Positions 1-9,314 of a stretch of 64,000 nucleotides of DNA are shown piece after piece; within the stretch, counting starts at the first letter, position 1; every line of letters begins with the position of its first letter. Origin of the DNA: Coleofasciculus sp. FACHB-1120. Lineage in GTDB: Bacteria; Cyanobacteriota; Cyanobacteriia; Cyanobacteriales; FACHB-T130. The stretch spans positions 1 through 64,000 of the forward strand of contig NZ_JACJTV010000009.1 in the NCBI RefSeq assembly GCF_014698845.1, given 5' to 3'. The position numbers were made by a program, and so were the translations under genes. The notes beneath the pieces were generated by a model that did not search any database, had not been told where the DNA came from, and saw nothing but the letters and a program-made list of their open reading frames with translations.

Positions 1-563
<563 letters not shown>

Positions 564-588
564 TCGTTAGAAACTCTAGCTAAATAGA

Positions 589-617
589 AACGCTCTCCGC
601 AAGGGGGGCGTTTTTTG
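589..617 (+). terminator. Rho-independent terminator of psbA
   Basis: Ten-base stem AACGCTCTCC / GGGGGGCGTT (two G-T pairs) closed by a GCAA tetraloop and followed directly by six T. It lies 26 bp after the psbA stop. Confidence 0.9.
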
Positions 618-879
618 TTTGAGGAAATAGAGAACGAAAGGATGCAAGAAAGCGAACTTTGCTTGGTAAGGTGAGCAAGCGTGCTGGAGTTCGTGTGGCT
701 GCTCAGAGGTAGATAGAGGAATTAAAAAATATAAGCTCTCTCGCCTCTTATCTCTGCGCCCTTTGCGTCCTTGGCGGTTCGTTTAAATAAAAACAGTTGC
801 AGCGAGAAGCGCGATCGCTCCCCATCTCAATCGCGATCGCTGTTAAGATACAAATCGCTATGCATCCTCCTTAAGCATT
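618..879. other. Intergenic region psbA-aroC
   Basis: No convincing gene. It contains two HIP1 octamers (GCGATCGC at 811-818 and 833-840) and a stretch near 745-785 resembling the 'ctttgcgtccttggcggtt' intergenic motif often seen in cyanobacteria. The aroC promoter is presumably here, but I cannot place it. Confidence 0.5.
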
Positions 880-1974
880 ATGGGCAATACCTTCGGGCAT
901 CTATTTCGCATCACTACGTTTGGCGAATCCCACGGCGGCGGTGTCGGGGTGATTATCGATGGGTGTCCACCGCAATTGGAAATTTCTGCCGAAGAAATTC
1001 AGGTAGAACTCGATCGGCGGCGTCCGGGACAAAGTAAAATCGTCACACCACGTAAAGAAGCTGACTCCTGCGAAATTCTTTCCGGCGTATTTGAAGGCAA
1101 AACCTTGGGAACGCCAATCGCAATTTTGGTGCGAAACAAGGACACTCGCCCCCAAGATTATGATGAGATGGCGCAGAAATATCGCCCTTCTCATGCTGAT
1201 GCGACTTACGATGCTAAATATGGCATTCGCAACTGGCAGGGTGGCGGCAGATCCTCAGCGAGGGAGACAATTGGACGAGTAGCTGCTGGCGCGATCGCTA
1301 AAAAAATCCTTCATCAAGTTGCCGGAGTTGAAATCATCGCCTATGTCAAACGCATCAAAGACTTAGAAGGCGTTGTCGATCCCAACACTGTCACCTTAGA
1401 ACAAGTAGAAAGTAATATTGTCCGCTGTCCCGATGCAGAATGTGCAGAGCGGATGATCGAAAAAATTGAGCAGGTAGGGCGAGAAGGCGACTCTATCGGC
1501 GGAGTTGTAGAATGTGTTGCCCGTCATCTACCCAAAGGGCTAGGTTCGCCAGTATTTGATAAGCTAGAAGCAGACCTGGCAAAAGGTGTCATGTCTCTAC
1601 CAGCAAGTAAAGGATTTGAAATTGGCTCTGGTTTCGCCGGTACTTTGCTATCGGGCAGCGAGCATAATGACGAATTCTCGATAGACGAAACCGGCGAAAT
1701 TCGCACCAAAACAAACCGTTCCGGCGGGATTCAGGGGGGCATCTCCAACGGAGAAAATATTATTCTTCGGGTGGCGTTTAAACCAACAGCTACCATTCGC
1801 AAAGAACAGCGCACCGTGACCCGTGAGGGTGAAGAGACTATACTAGCCGCTAAGGGGCGTCACGACCCTTGCGTTTTGCCCAGAGCGGTGCCTATGGTAG
1901 AGGCAATGGTGGCTTTGGTGCTTTGCGACCATTTGCTACGCCATCAGGGTCAGTGCGGTACTTTAAAGCCTTGA
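880..1974 (+). CDS. aroC: Chorismate synthase
   Basis: Last step of the shikimate pathway: anti-elimination of phosphate from EPSP to give chorismate, using reduced FMN, in the cytosol. The 364-aa length is normal for the family. The N-terminal signature [10 protein letters not shown] (catalytic His18), the DRRRPGQSK segment (about 46-54), the [10 protein letters not shown] motif (about 121-130) and the C-terminal [18 protein letters not shown] block with the second catalytic His are all intact. The ATG at 880 begins the usual [11 protein letters not shown] start. The next gene begins 7 bp after the stop, so the two are probably co-transcribed. Confidence 0.97.
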   Translation: MGNTFGHLFRITTFGESHGGGVGVIIDGCPPQLEISAEEIQVELDRRRPGQSKIVTPRKEADSCEILSGVFEGKTLGTPIAILVRNKDTRPQDYDEMAQKYRPSHADATYDAKYGIRNWQGGGRSSARETIGRVAAGAIAKKILHQVAGVEIIAYVKRIKDLEGVVDPNTVTLEQVESNIVRCPDAECAERMIEKIEQVGREGDSIGGVVECVARHLPKGLGSPVFDKLEADLAKGVMSLPASKGFEIGSGFAGTLLSGSEHNDEFSIDETGEIRTKTNRSGGIQGGISNGENIILRVAFKPTATIRKEQRTVTREGEETILAAKGRHDPCVLPRAVPMVEAMVALVLCDHLLRHQGQCGTLKP

Positions 1975-1981
1975 GAGTGAA

Positions 1982-2836
1982 ATGGAAACCAGCCCTTCTT
2001 CCGAGTTTTTGCTTCAGTTTTGGGGTGTGCGAGGCAGTATCCCCTCCCCTGGAAAAGATACCGTTCGCTACGGTGGTAATACCTCTTGTATAGAGATGCA
2101 AATCGGCGGGAAACGCCTGATCTTTGATGGCGGCACTGGATTGCGCCTGCTATCTAAAGATTTGGTAAACCAGCAGCAGTCAGTAGAAGCTTATATGTTT
2201 TTTACTCACTACCACTGGGATCATATTCAAGGAGTGCCATTTTTTAAGCCAGCGTTTATGGAGGGTAATTGCTTCCACATTTATGGGGCAGTGCCGCCAG
2301 ATGCAGACTCCATGAAACAGCATTTCTGCGATCGCGTAATGCACTCAAATTCTCCAGTGCCACTGCAAGGCATGGAAGCTGACTTGAAGTTTTACGAGCT
2401 AATTTGTGGCGATACCTTTCAGGTGGATGATATCACCATTGAAACCGGCCCTCTAAACCATCCCAACGGCGCGATGGGATATCGGGTAACATGGCAAGGA
2501 CACACAGTGTTCTACTGTACGGATACGGAACATTTGCCGGATCGCCCAGATGAAAATGTGCTGCACTTAGCCCGTGAAGCCGATGTCCTGATTTACGATG
2601 CCATGTACACCGACGAGGAGTATAACAACCCCAAATCTCCCAAAGTCGGCTGGGGACACTCGACTTGGCAGGAAGGGGTGAAAGTGGCGCAGGCAGCAAA
2701 TGTCAAGCGGTTGGCAATTTTTCACCACGAACCGAACCACAGCGATGACTTTCTCGATCAAATTGAGACAGAAGTTCAAGAAGTCTCGCCGGGTTCCTTC
2801 CTCGCCCGTGAAGGGATGATTGTGCAGGTCAATTAA
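1982..2836 (+). CDS. MBL-fold metallo-hydrolase
   Basis: Cytosolic metallo-beta-lactamase-fold protein of 284 aa. The metal-binding HxHxDH motif is at residues 76-81 (THYHWDHIQG), and further ligands are likely in NHPNGAMGYR, YCTDTEH, YDAMYTDEEY and FHHEPNHSD. The N-terminal FWGVRGSIPSPG is typical of the RNase Z/PhnP-like branch found in many cyanobacteria. The substrate cannot be told from sequence; phosphodiester or nucleotide hydrolysis is a family-level guess. It starts 7 bp after aroC. Confidence 0.85.
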   Translation: METSPSSEFLLQFWGVRGSIPSPGKDTVRYGGNTSCIEMQIGGKRLIFDGGTGLRLLSKDLVNQQQSVEAYMFFTHYHWDHIQGVPFFKPAFMEGNCFHIYGAVPPDADSMKQHFCDRVMHSNSPVPLQGMEADLKFYELICGDTFQVDDITIETGPLNHPNGAMGYRVTWQGHTVFYCTDTEHLPDRPDENVLHLAREADVLIYDAMYTDEEYNNPKSPKVGWGHSTWQEGVKVAQAANVKRLAIFHHEPNHSDDFLDQIETEVQEVSPGSFLAREGMIVQVN

Positions 2837-2875
2837 AAATGCAAAATTAAAAATTAGAAATAAACAATTTTATTT

Positions 2876-3832
2876 TTAATTTTTATTCGGTCGCGCATAA
2901 AAGCCCAGATGGTTCGCCACTGGGCGCTGTCGCATGGGAATGCGAGTATGAATCGGTGAGTTGAGCGATACGTCTAACGCATCGCGACGCTTTCCCTGAC
3001 GACTCTCTACCACCAGCGTTGTCGAACCGCCGCCATCCAAGTTCAGCGCCCGATAAACACCCAACTCGGCAATAATATTTTGCAACTCAATTATACTGAC
3101 GCCCTCACTGTAAAAACGCTGGCGACCATCAACCAGAATTAGCCACAATTTCTCGCCGCGTTCATCAGTCGCAACCACTGTGCGCGGAAATAACTTTTTT
3201 TGATCGCGGTTATCTTTCATCGCCACTAAGTTGCCGCGTTCGATGATTATTTCGCCACCTGCCAAAGCTTGAGCCGTATCCGCAGGACAACTCGCCTTGC
3301 TAATTTGGGCACGATTATCCTGAGAAAAACACAAAACAGGCCAGCCTCGCTCAAAGGCAGAGTAAGTCATGCCGTTGGAAATTGCTTGTCCTAAAACGCT
3401 TACGGGGTCGTCACTGTGGGGATAATATAACAGCCATTGCTCTTGGAATGGGTAAAAAAAGCTGCCATTGATTGCCAACTGCAAGTTAAATTCCCGCAAA
3501 AAATCACTGGTTGTTTGGGCTACGGTTTCTTTTCCTTGAGTAGGCTTACCAGGCGTCACTAACACCCCAATTCCTGGCGCTTTTAGGTCGATAGTGACAA
3601 CGTGGATCGTCAGGGGGCGCGGTGTTGAGCGGGGAATGCGCCGATAAACGATACCTTGAAATAGCGGTTGCTGAACGTCGGTGCGGGGTGGACGACTTAG
3701 ACACGAAATACCATAAAAGACCCCATAGAGTACCAGGGACAACAGCAACAGACTAATGGCAATGGCATTTAGCGATCGCTTCCAAGAAATTTTGCGTCGT
3801 TTGCTCATGGTGTTTGAGGATTTTTCGACCAC
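2876..3832 (-). CDS. Membrane-anchored phosphodiester glycosidase-like protein (NAGPA/DUF2233)
   Basis: A 318-aa protein with one N-terminal hydrophobic segment (about residues 22-46, SLNAIAISLLLLSLVLYG) and a periplasmic domain. The domain has NAGPA-type features: NGSFFYP early, LILVDGRQRF in the middle and the hallmark NLDGGGSTTLVV near the C terminus. Family members cleave N-acetylglucosamine phosphodiesters, but the substrate here is unknown. The first start is GTG at 3832; ATG at 3808 (MSKRRKISW) is an equally good alternative. The gene converges on the MBL gene 40 bp away. Confidence 0.8.
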   Translation of the reverse strand: MVEKSSNTMSKRRKISWKRSLNAIAISLLLLSLVLYGVFYGISCLSRPPRTDVQQPLFQGIVYRRIPRSTPRPLTIHVVTIDLKAPGIGVLVTPGKPTQGKETVAQTTSDFLREFNLQLAINGSFFYPFQEQWLLYYPHSDDPVSVLGQAISNGMTYSAFERGWPVLCFSQDNRAQISKASCPADTAQALAGGEIIIERGNLVAMKDNRDQKKLFPRTVVATDERGEKLWLILVDGRQRFYSEGVSIIELQNIIAELGVYRALNLDGGGSTTLVVESRQGKRRDALDVSLNSPIHTRIPMRQRPVANHLGFYARPNKN

Positions 3833-3962
3833 CGATTATCCCAAGATATCCTCTCCTTTTAAAACAAGTGCCGCGATCGCATTCTCAGTGCTAAGAGCGA
3901 TCGCGCATCATTGAATTACCACTTAGGATAAAAAAGAGTTTTAAGTTCGTAGGACGAAAGCC

Positions 3963-5018
3963 ATGCGATTACAGTGGTTACTGTGGGGAGCAATCCTCAG
4001 CATTGGGCTGTCAGCACTGCCCGCTCAAGCACAGATAACAGATGCGAAAGTAGCGGCATTCGCAGAAGCGCTCAGGAAGGCAGCACCCCAAACCGGAAAA
4101 CAGGACGATGGACTCTACAGCGACTGGCAAATCAAACTAAACAACATTCCCCGCTGGTCAAAACAATGCACTGGACGTTCCCTAAGCACAGCGGAATTTG
4201 AAGCAAATCCCGCCACCGCACGGAAAGTTGTAGAGTGCATCATGGGCAATATTCTTCGCCAACAGTATCAAGCGGCAGGTAACAATGAATCCGTAGCGGT
4301 ACAACGGGCGGCTGCTTGGTGGATGACAGGCGATCCCACCCGCTATAACAGTAAAGACATCGCCGCCTACATCCAAAGAGTTTCTAGTTTCTACCAGCAG
4401 TCACGCTCAAATTCATCCGCAGTACCGCCTGCCTCAACCCAACCCAAACCGGCTACTCAGCCAGCGGCTAAACCAACTCCAACTCCAACGCCTTCACCCA
4501 CCTCAAACCAGCCACCCGCAAAACCCCCTGTCACAGCGGCGGCGGCTACTAATTCAGCAAAAATTTCTGATATCCATGTAGGGGCACTGGTGGAAGCGTT
4601 ACGGCGGGCAGCACCGCAAACTGGCACTTCTGATGATGGACTCTACAGCGAGTGGCAAGTTAAACCAGACAACATTGCCCCCTGGTCACAACAATGTATC
4701 AATCGGGAACTCACACCGGCGCAATTTGAAGGCAGCCCCGTAACTGCACGAAGCATTCTGGTGTGTGTCATGCGTGACGTGCTGCGGGACGAGTTTCAGG
4801 CGAGTGGCAACAATGAAGCGGTAGCCGTACAACGGGCTGCTTCCTGGTGGATGACAGGCGATCCGACCCGCTATAACAGTAACGAAACTGGCCCTTATAC
4901 AGAAAAAGTTCTTGGTTTCTATCAAGAGTTGCGCTCAACTTCATCGGCTGCACCACCTACCTCTAACCAGGCAACGACCAATTCGGCGACGGAGCCGAAG
5001 TTATTTCCCCATCGCTAA
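3963..5018 (+). CDS. Secreted protein with duplicated ~120-residue domain
   Basis: I do not recognise the family. The 351-aa product has a clear signal peptide (about 1-23, ending LPAQA). Two copies of one domain follow, about residues 24-148 and 199-325, joined by a Pro/Thr/Ala-rich linker. Both copies share EALR(K/R)AAPQTG, DDGLYS(D/E)WQ, two similarly spaced Cys (QC ... C(I/V)M), AAGNNE/ASGNNE-AVAVQRAA and WWMTGDPTRYNS. The paired Cys may form a disulfide in each domain. Location is probably periplasmic or extracellular; function is unknown. Confidence 0.85.
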   Translation: MRLQWLLWGAILSIGLSALPAQAQITDAKVAAFAEALRKAAPQTGKQDDGLYSDWQIKLNNIPRWSKQCTGRSLSTAEFEANPATARKVVECIMGNILRQQYQAAGNNESVAVQRAAAWWMTGDPTRYNSKDIAAYIQRVSSFYQQSRSNSSAVPPASTQPKPATQPAAKPTPTPTPSPTSNQPPAKPPVTAAAATNSAKISDIHVGALVEALRRAAPQTGTSDDGLYSEWQVKPDNIAPWSQQCINRELTPAQFEGSPVTARSILVCVMRDVLRDEFQASGNNEAVAVQRAASWWMTGDPTRYNSNETGPYTEKVLGFYQELRSTSSAAPPTSNQATTNSATEPKLFPHR

Positions 5019-5112
5019 ACTGTTCGTAGTAGGGCACCCGAACCTGGAAGAGGGAGCAATTTCTTTTCCAGGGTAAGTTTTTTATCCTTTTTCCCTAGCG
5101 AAGTCCGGGAAT

Positions 5113-5147
5113 GCTGCCTCTAGGAGGATCTTCCTCCTAGAGGCAGC
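5113..5147 (+). promoter_or_regulatory. Perfect 16-bp hairpin upstream of GlmS-like gene
   Basis: GCTGCCTCTAGGAGGA (5113-5128) is exactly complementary to TCCTCCTAGAGGCAGC (5132-5147), with a 3-nt loop. No T-run follows on the + strand. It lies 30 bp before the GTG start at 5178. The stem holds both an AGGAGG and a CCTCCT sequence. It may be a regulatory leader structure, a terminator-like barrier for the preceding gene, or a small palindromic repeat. Confidence 0.6.
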
Positions 5148-5177
5148 AGCCAATAAAATCAACATTCCTAGTGCAGC

Positions 5178-6326
5178 GTGAATTCTCCTGAAGAAAAGAT
5201 ATTTTCCCACTTCATGCTCAAGGAAATCCATGAGCAATCAGAAGTTGTCCGAACTTGTTTAGAGGCTTTCTCAGAAATTCGTTTCAACGATCAACAGCCA
5301 CGGCTTGGATTCACTCAACAACCTCTAAACTTAGGTTTATCATCCAACTTTTACGATGGTATAGACCAGATTAAAATTCTTGCTTGTGGCAGTAGTCTTC
5401 ATGCCAGCTTGGTAGGTAAATATCTATTAGAGCAAGTGGCTAAAGTGCCAACAAGCGTACACTATGCCTCAGAATTTCGGGATGCACCATCGCCTGCAAC
5501 TCCGAATACTCTCATTGTTGGCGTTACCCAATCTGGAGAAACCGCAGATACTCTCGCTGCCTTAGAAATAGAAAAACAGCATTGTTCTGGTGAAACTCGA
5601 TTTTTAGGAATTACCAATCAGGCGGGAAGTTCCTTAGAAAAGCTGGTAGATCGTACAATTCATACTTTGGCAGGAAGTGAAGTAGCGATCGCTGCCACCA
5701 AAACCTTTGTCGCTCAGTTGATAGCGTTTTACTGTTGGGCGCTTGATGTAGCATACTGCCGTCAAACTCTATCGAGCGATCGCCTGCATCAAATCCTCAC
5801 GCAATTGCACCGAATCCCCGATCAAATTGATTTAATTTTACAAAGCCAAAAGCACGTCATCGAGCCGCTAGCCAAAGATTTTACCCATACCCAAAACTGC
5901 ATTATTTTAGGGCGCGGGATTAATTTTCCCATTACTCTGGAAGCAGCACTGAAACTCAAAGAAACCAGCTATATGCACGCAACAGGTTATCACGCTGGAG
6001 AGTTTTTGCATGGCCCAATTGCGATGCTAGATTCTTCTGTAACTGTAGTAGCGATCGCAATGCCCGGAGTTGTTTATGAAAAAATCCTTGCTAATGCCCA
6101 AAAAGCAAAAGCAAGGGGGGTTCAGCTCATTGGGGTGACATCCACAAACAATTCAGAAATTACTGGCTTATTTGATCGGATGTTGACTGTCCCGGAGGTG
6201 GACGAATTACTTTCTCCCATCCTGACAGTTATTCCGCTGCAACTCTTAGCCTATTACACGGCTGTTCACCGGGGATTAGATGTCGATCGCCCCAGAAATT
6301 TGACGAAGACTTTGACTGTGGATTAA
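5178..6326 (+). CDS. GlmS-like SIS-domain sugar isomerase lacking the glutaminase domain
   Basis: 382 aa matching the isomerase half of glucosamine-6-phosphate synthase (GlmS, normally about 610 aa), with two SIS domains and no N-terminal Cys-glutaminase domain. The start resembles the GlmS interdomain linker (HFMLKEIHEQ). Sugar-phosphate residues are visible: CGSS at 70-73, TQSGET at 117-122, EAALKLKETSYMHA, GEFLHGP (His kept, the preceding Lys replaced by Leu) and the C-terminal DVDRPRNLTKTLTVD with Lys. A stop at 5169 lies in frame just upstream, so GTG 5178 is the first possible start and the short form is genuine. It could use ammonia, or act as a deaminase or isomerase on amino-sugar phosphates. 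Confidence 0.85.
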   Translation: MNSPEEKIFSHFMLKEIHEQSEVVRTCLEAFSEIRFNDQQPRLGFTQQPLNLGLSSNFYDGIDQIKILACGSSLHASLVGKYLLEQVAKVPTSVHYASEFRDAPSPATPNTLIVGVTQSGETADTLAALEIEKQHCSGETRFLGITNQAGSSLEKLVDRTIHTLAGSEVAIAATKTFVAQLIAFYCWALDVAYCRQTLSSDRLHQILTQLHRIPDQIDLILQSQKHVIEPLAKDFTHTQNCIILGRGINFPITLEAALKLKETSYMHATGYHAGEFLHGPIAMLDSSVTVVAIAMPGVVYEKILANAQKAKARGVQLIGVTSTNNSEITGLFDRMLTVPEVDELLSPILTVIPLQLLAYYTAVHRGLDVDRPRNLTKTLTVD

Positions 6327-6353
6327 CCTTTTTATTTCAGAAATTGCGATCGC

Positions 6354-7238
6354 TTAATTCCCATTTCCTGGCAAGAAGTAACGTAGCCGCCATTGTCCGC
6401 GAGTCCGCACAAAACTGACGCGGTAATCGGTTTCTGAATCGTACGCATAGCGGTTGAGAACCCAACCTTTTTTACCATTCCCGAGTTTCACTGGCGTCCA
6501 ACCATCGATAACCTTTTCCTTCACCTCTTTCTGCATCTGCTCGGGTAGGCTGTTAAAGGTATTCCCATCAAACGCTACAAAATCGTAAGACACCACCCCC
6601 ACAATTTTGCTACCTGCCTTAGGTTCTGCACGGACGTTGACGTTTTGTCCTAAAATTGCCAGTTGTCCAACATTCGGTTTATCTGGACGAATCGACTCTA
6701 GCGCTTTTGCGACATCTGGACACACCCAAACATCAGATCCCGGTTCTTTGTTCGCTACCTTTGCCTGATTATCGGTAGCACAACCTAAACTAATAGCCTT
6801 ATCCATGTATGCCCAAAATTTAGAATTTTTGTCATCAATCTTGTAGCTGTCTAAATTCAGCGTCCCCCCATAGTTCCATTCAGTTTCTGAGGTGACAAGC
6901 GTGCGAATAAAATTAGCATCCCGCCTGCGAATGGCATCTAAAAGACGCACATGAAACTGAAAAAACGAACTTTTGTCTGGCGGAATCGGTTGAGTCCCCG
7001 TTGGTTTTGAAGTCGGCGGCGTATCCGGTAGAGGTGATACTGCCACAGGTGGGGGTGTTGTTGGATTTTCCCTTGGAGGTATTGTCGGTTCTAGTGTCTC
7101 CGTTGTCGCTGGAGGGGATGGAACTTCAGTCCTGGGTTGTGGTGCTTGGCTGTTGCGGTAGCTAATCGTTGCTAAAGTGGAACCTGCGATCGCTCCTATG
7201 GCGATCGCGCATATTATTAAAATTTGATAAGGTTTCAT
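6354..7238 (-). CDS. Membrane-anchored protein with SH3-like domain
   Basis: A 294-aa protein with one N-terminal transmembrane helix or signal anchor (about 5-25). A Pro/Thr-rich stretch (about 30-90) follows, then a globular part containing VRLLDAIRRRDANFIRTLV. Near residues 200-255 is a bacterial SH3-like region (LGQNVNVRAEPKAGSKIVGVV ... GWVLNRYAYD). The C terminus has two aromatic-rich strands (RGQWRLRYF). ATG at 7238 is supported by AGGAGG six bases upstream. The cellular role is unknown; SH3-like domains often bind cell wall or peptides. Confidence 0.75.
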   Translation of the reverse strand: MKPYQILIICAIAIGAIAGSTLATISYRNSQAPQPRTEVPSPPATTETLEPTIPPRENPTTPPPVAVSPLPDTPPTSKPTGTQPIPPDKSSFFQFHVRLLDAIRRRDANFIRTLVTSETEWNYGGTLNLDSYKIDDKNSKFWAYMDKAISLGCATDNQAKVANKEPGSDVWVCPDVAKALESIRPDKPNVGQLAILGQNVNVRAEPKAGSKIVGVVSYDFVAFDGNTFNSLPEQMQKEVKEKVIDGWTPVKLGNGKKGWVLNRYAYDSETDYRVSFVRTRGQWRLRYFLPGNGN

Positions 7239-7963
7239 TGTCCCCTCCTGTTATTTATTCTAAGTTCCTGCCTTTTTAATGCCTTATTTTTGACGGAGCC
7301 AGTGCAAATCCTACTTGTTTGCTTTTACTGCCTAGCGGATTAACTTGCTAAGGCGGCTGGGTATTTATTCTCTTTTTTTTACTCATAGCAACACCCTTAC
7401 CAATCATTTCTTGACGGGAAAATAACTTATAAAACTTATTTTGAGCTTTCTAACTAGGAAGTCTTATCAATTGAGATGCCACTTTGTTCATTCGTCACAT
7501 GATTTCTAAGTTTTTTTGGAGATAAAGCTTTTTAATTGAGTGCCATTTTCAATAACTGTCACAACTTCATTGCCTTTTGTAGAGTTAATTATTCTATTTA
7601 AATTAAATTGTCATAACATTTTACTTTTCTGATACAAATCAGGTATCTCACTCCCTGAGACGGGAGTGTTGTTACGGTAGAAAAAGGGAGATACTAAGAA
7701 GATTAAGTGTAACGTTTAAACAGGGGAATTGATATCAGCTCGCTTTCAAGCTTTTTACTCAATTAGACGCTTGATTAATCTAAATGTTTCCGACTGTAAG
7801 TTTGAGAAATCCAAAACAGTCTTTTAGATTTTATGAATTAATAATAGACTAAGGTCATATAGCCATCCTAAACGATTCGAGAAGATGAGATACCCGACTT
7901 CTCTAGGAAATCGGGTATCTCAACAGCTGGCTCACAACTCAAATAGGATTGCTATATCAATTT
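7239..7963. other. 725-bp gene-free region
   Basis: Both flanking genes are on the minus strand. No ORF here looks coding. The AT-rich DNA contains a CACTCCC/GGGAGTG hairpin at 7649-7668 (7-bp stem, TGAGAC loop) and the TACCCGA palindromic repeat at 7887-7921. It could host the promoter of the SH3-like gene or an unrecognised small RNA. Confidence 0.5.
7887..7921. repeat. Interspersed palindromic repeat, TACCCGACTT family, copy 1
   Basis: GAGATACCCGACTTC at the left is complementary, with one mismatch, to the right arm ending AATCGGGTATCTC. A related copy occurs at 44949-44980. This is a known kind of small interspersed palindrome in cyanobacterial genomes. Confidence 0.75.
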
Positions 7964-9088
7964 CTAAAGTCCTGAGTTACCAGAACTGCTGACGATGGTA
8001 TGACGGGGTCTTTTTTTATGATCTTGTTGCTTTGCTTGCCACCTAGCTTTCCAATCTCGAAGGGCGATCGCTGTTCTGGTGGTAGGAGGAATATAATTTG
8101 GTGAATTTGCTTCTGGTTTCTTCTTATCTAAACCTTTCTCTGAAGGACGCTGAGTCGTCATAAACTGGGCTAAATTGTCTTGAGGCGATTCCCAGCCAAA
8201 GGCCTGCATAATCGCTGCCGCAGATTGGTAACGTTCGCGTAAAGAGATTTTCAGCATTCTATTGAGAATTTTGGCAAAGTCTTTACTGACGGATACCGCA
8301 TCTTGCCACTGAATCTCACCCGTAGAGCGATCGCTATCAAATTCTAACGGTGCTTTCCCACTCAACAAGTAAAGACACGTCACGCCTAACGAATAAATAT
8401 CGCTGGCATACACAGGACGTAGTGAAAATTGTTCCGGCGGTGCAAATCCAACCGTGCCGATAAACTGGGTAGTGTGCTTCTGACCTCCCGTATCGCTTAA
8501 AGGAACCATCTCCTCTTTGACAGCACCAAAGTCAATCAATACCAGCCTTCCATCGTCCTGGCAACGGATGATGTTCTGGGGCTTAATATCGCGGTGAATC
8601 ACATTATTGCCGTGGATGTACTGCAACAATGGCAGAATTTGACGGAGAAAATATTTAACATTCTCTTCCGATAAGGAACCTCCGCGCCGCACCAGGCGTG
8701 CGAGGGTGTACCCTCGAATATATTCCTGAACTAAATAAAATTCTCCCTCATTTACAAAGTAATCCAGCAGCATGGGAATTTGAGAATGACTACCCAACTT
8801 ACTGAGGATTCTTGCTTCTTGCTCGAAGCGTTTCCGGGCTATTTGCAGTCCAATCGGATCGGTAAACTTTGGGCACAGCTGCTTAATCACGCACAAAGGA
8901 TCGCCTGGCAAGTTGGCATCTCTGGCTAAAAAGGTAATCCCAAAGCCACCTCTACCCAACATTCGCAGGATCTCATAGCGATCGCGAAACAATCGCTCGC
9001 TACCACACAGCTGCCCTAGTTCAGTTTGCTGTAAAACATCTGAGTGAAAAGTTGACAGATTTGTGGGTGGGAAATTCATGACCGTCAC
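7964..9088 (-). CDS. Serine/threonine protein kinase
   Basis: A Hanks-type kinase of 374 aa. Its glycine loop GRGGFG is at 45-50, the ATP-binding Lys at about 69 (VIKQL), the catalytic HRDIKPQN at 165-172 and DFG at 186-188. The activation-segment end GTVGFAPPEQ and a normal C-lobe follow. After the kinase domain (about 35-300) there is only a short basic tail with no transmembrane segment or sensor repeats, so the protein is probably soluble. The first start is GTG at 9088; ATG at 9079 (MNFPP) is a good alternative. The targets are unknown. Confidence 0.93.
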   Translation of the reverse strand: MTVMNFPPTNLSTFHSDVLQQTELGQLCGSERLFRDRYEILRMLGRGGFGITFLARDANLPGDPLCVIKQLCPKFTDPIGLQIARKRFEQEARILSKLGSHSQIPMLLDYFVNEGEFYLVQEYIRGYTLARLVRRGGSLSEENVKYFLRQILPLLQYIHGNNVIHRDIKPQNIIRCQDDGRLVLIDFGAVKEEMVPLSDTGGQKHTTQFIGTVGFAPPEQFSLRPVYASDIYSLGVTCLYLLSGKAPLEFDSDRSTGEIQWQDAVSVSKDFAKILNRMLKISLRERYQSAAAIMQAFGWESPQDNLAQFMTTQRPSEKGLDKKKPEANSPNYIPPTTRTAIALRDWKARWQAKQQDHKKRPRHTIVSSSGNSGL

Positions 9089-9314
9089 TGGCAGGAGGAG
9101 GGCAGGAGGGGGGCAGGATCTGCGCTATGCTCCTAGTCTAGATCCCAGTTGTGATAAAAAGCAGAGCGTAATTTTTATTTCCTGATGGTATGGCAATCAG
9201 CGGGGATGCACAACCTTCCGCAGTAATATTCCCAGGTAGATCGTTCTGAATGTAGAGACCGGATGATTCGGTCTGTACAATTAAGATGCAAAATTTGCGA
9301 GCCGAATCGGGCTT

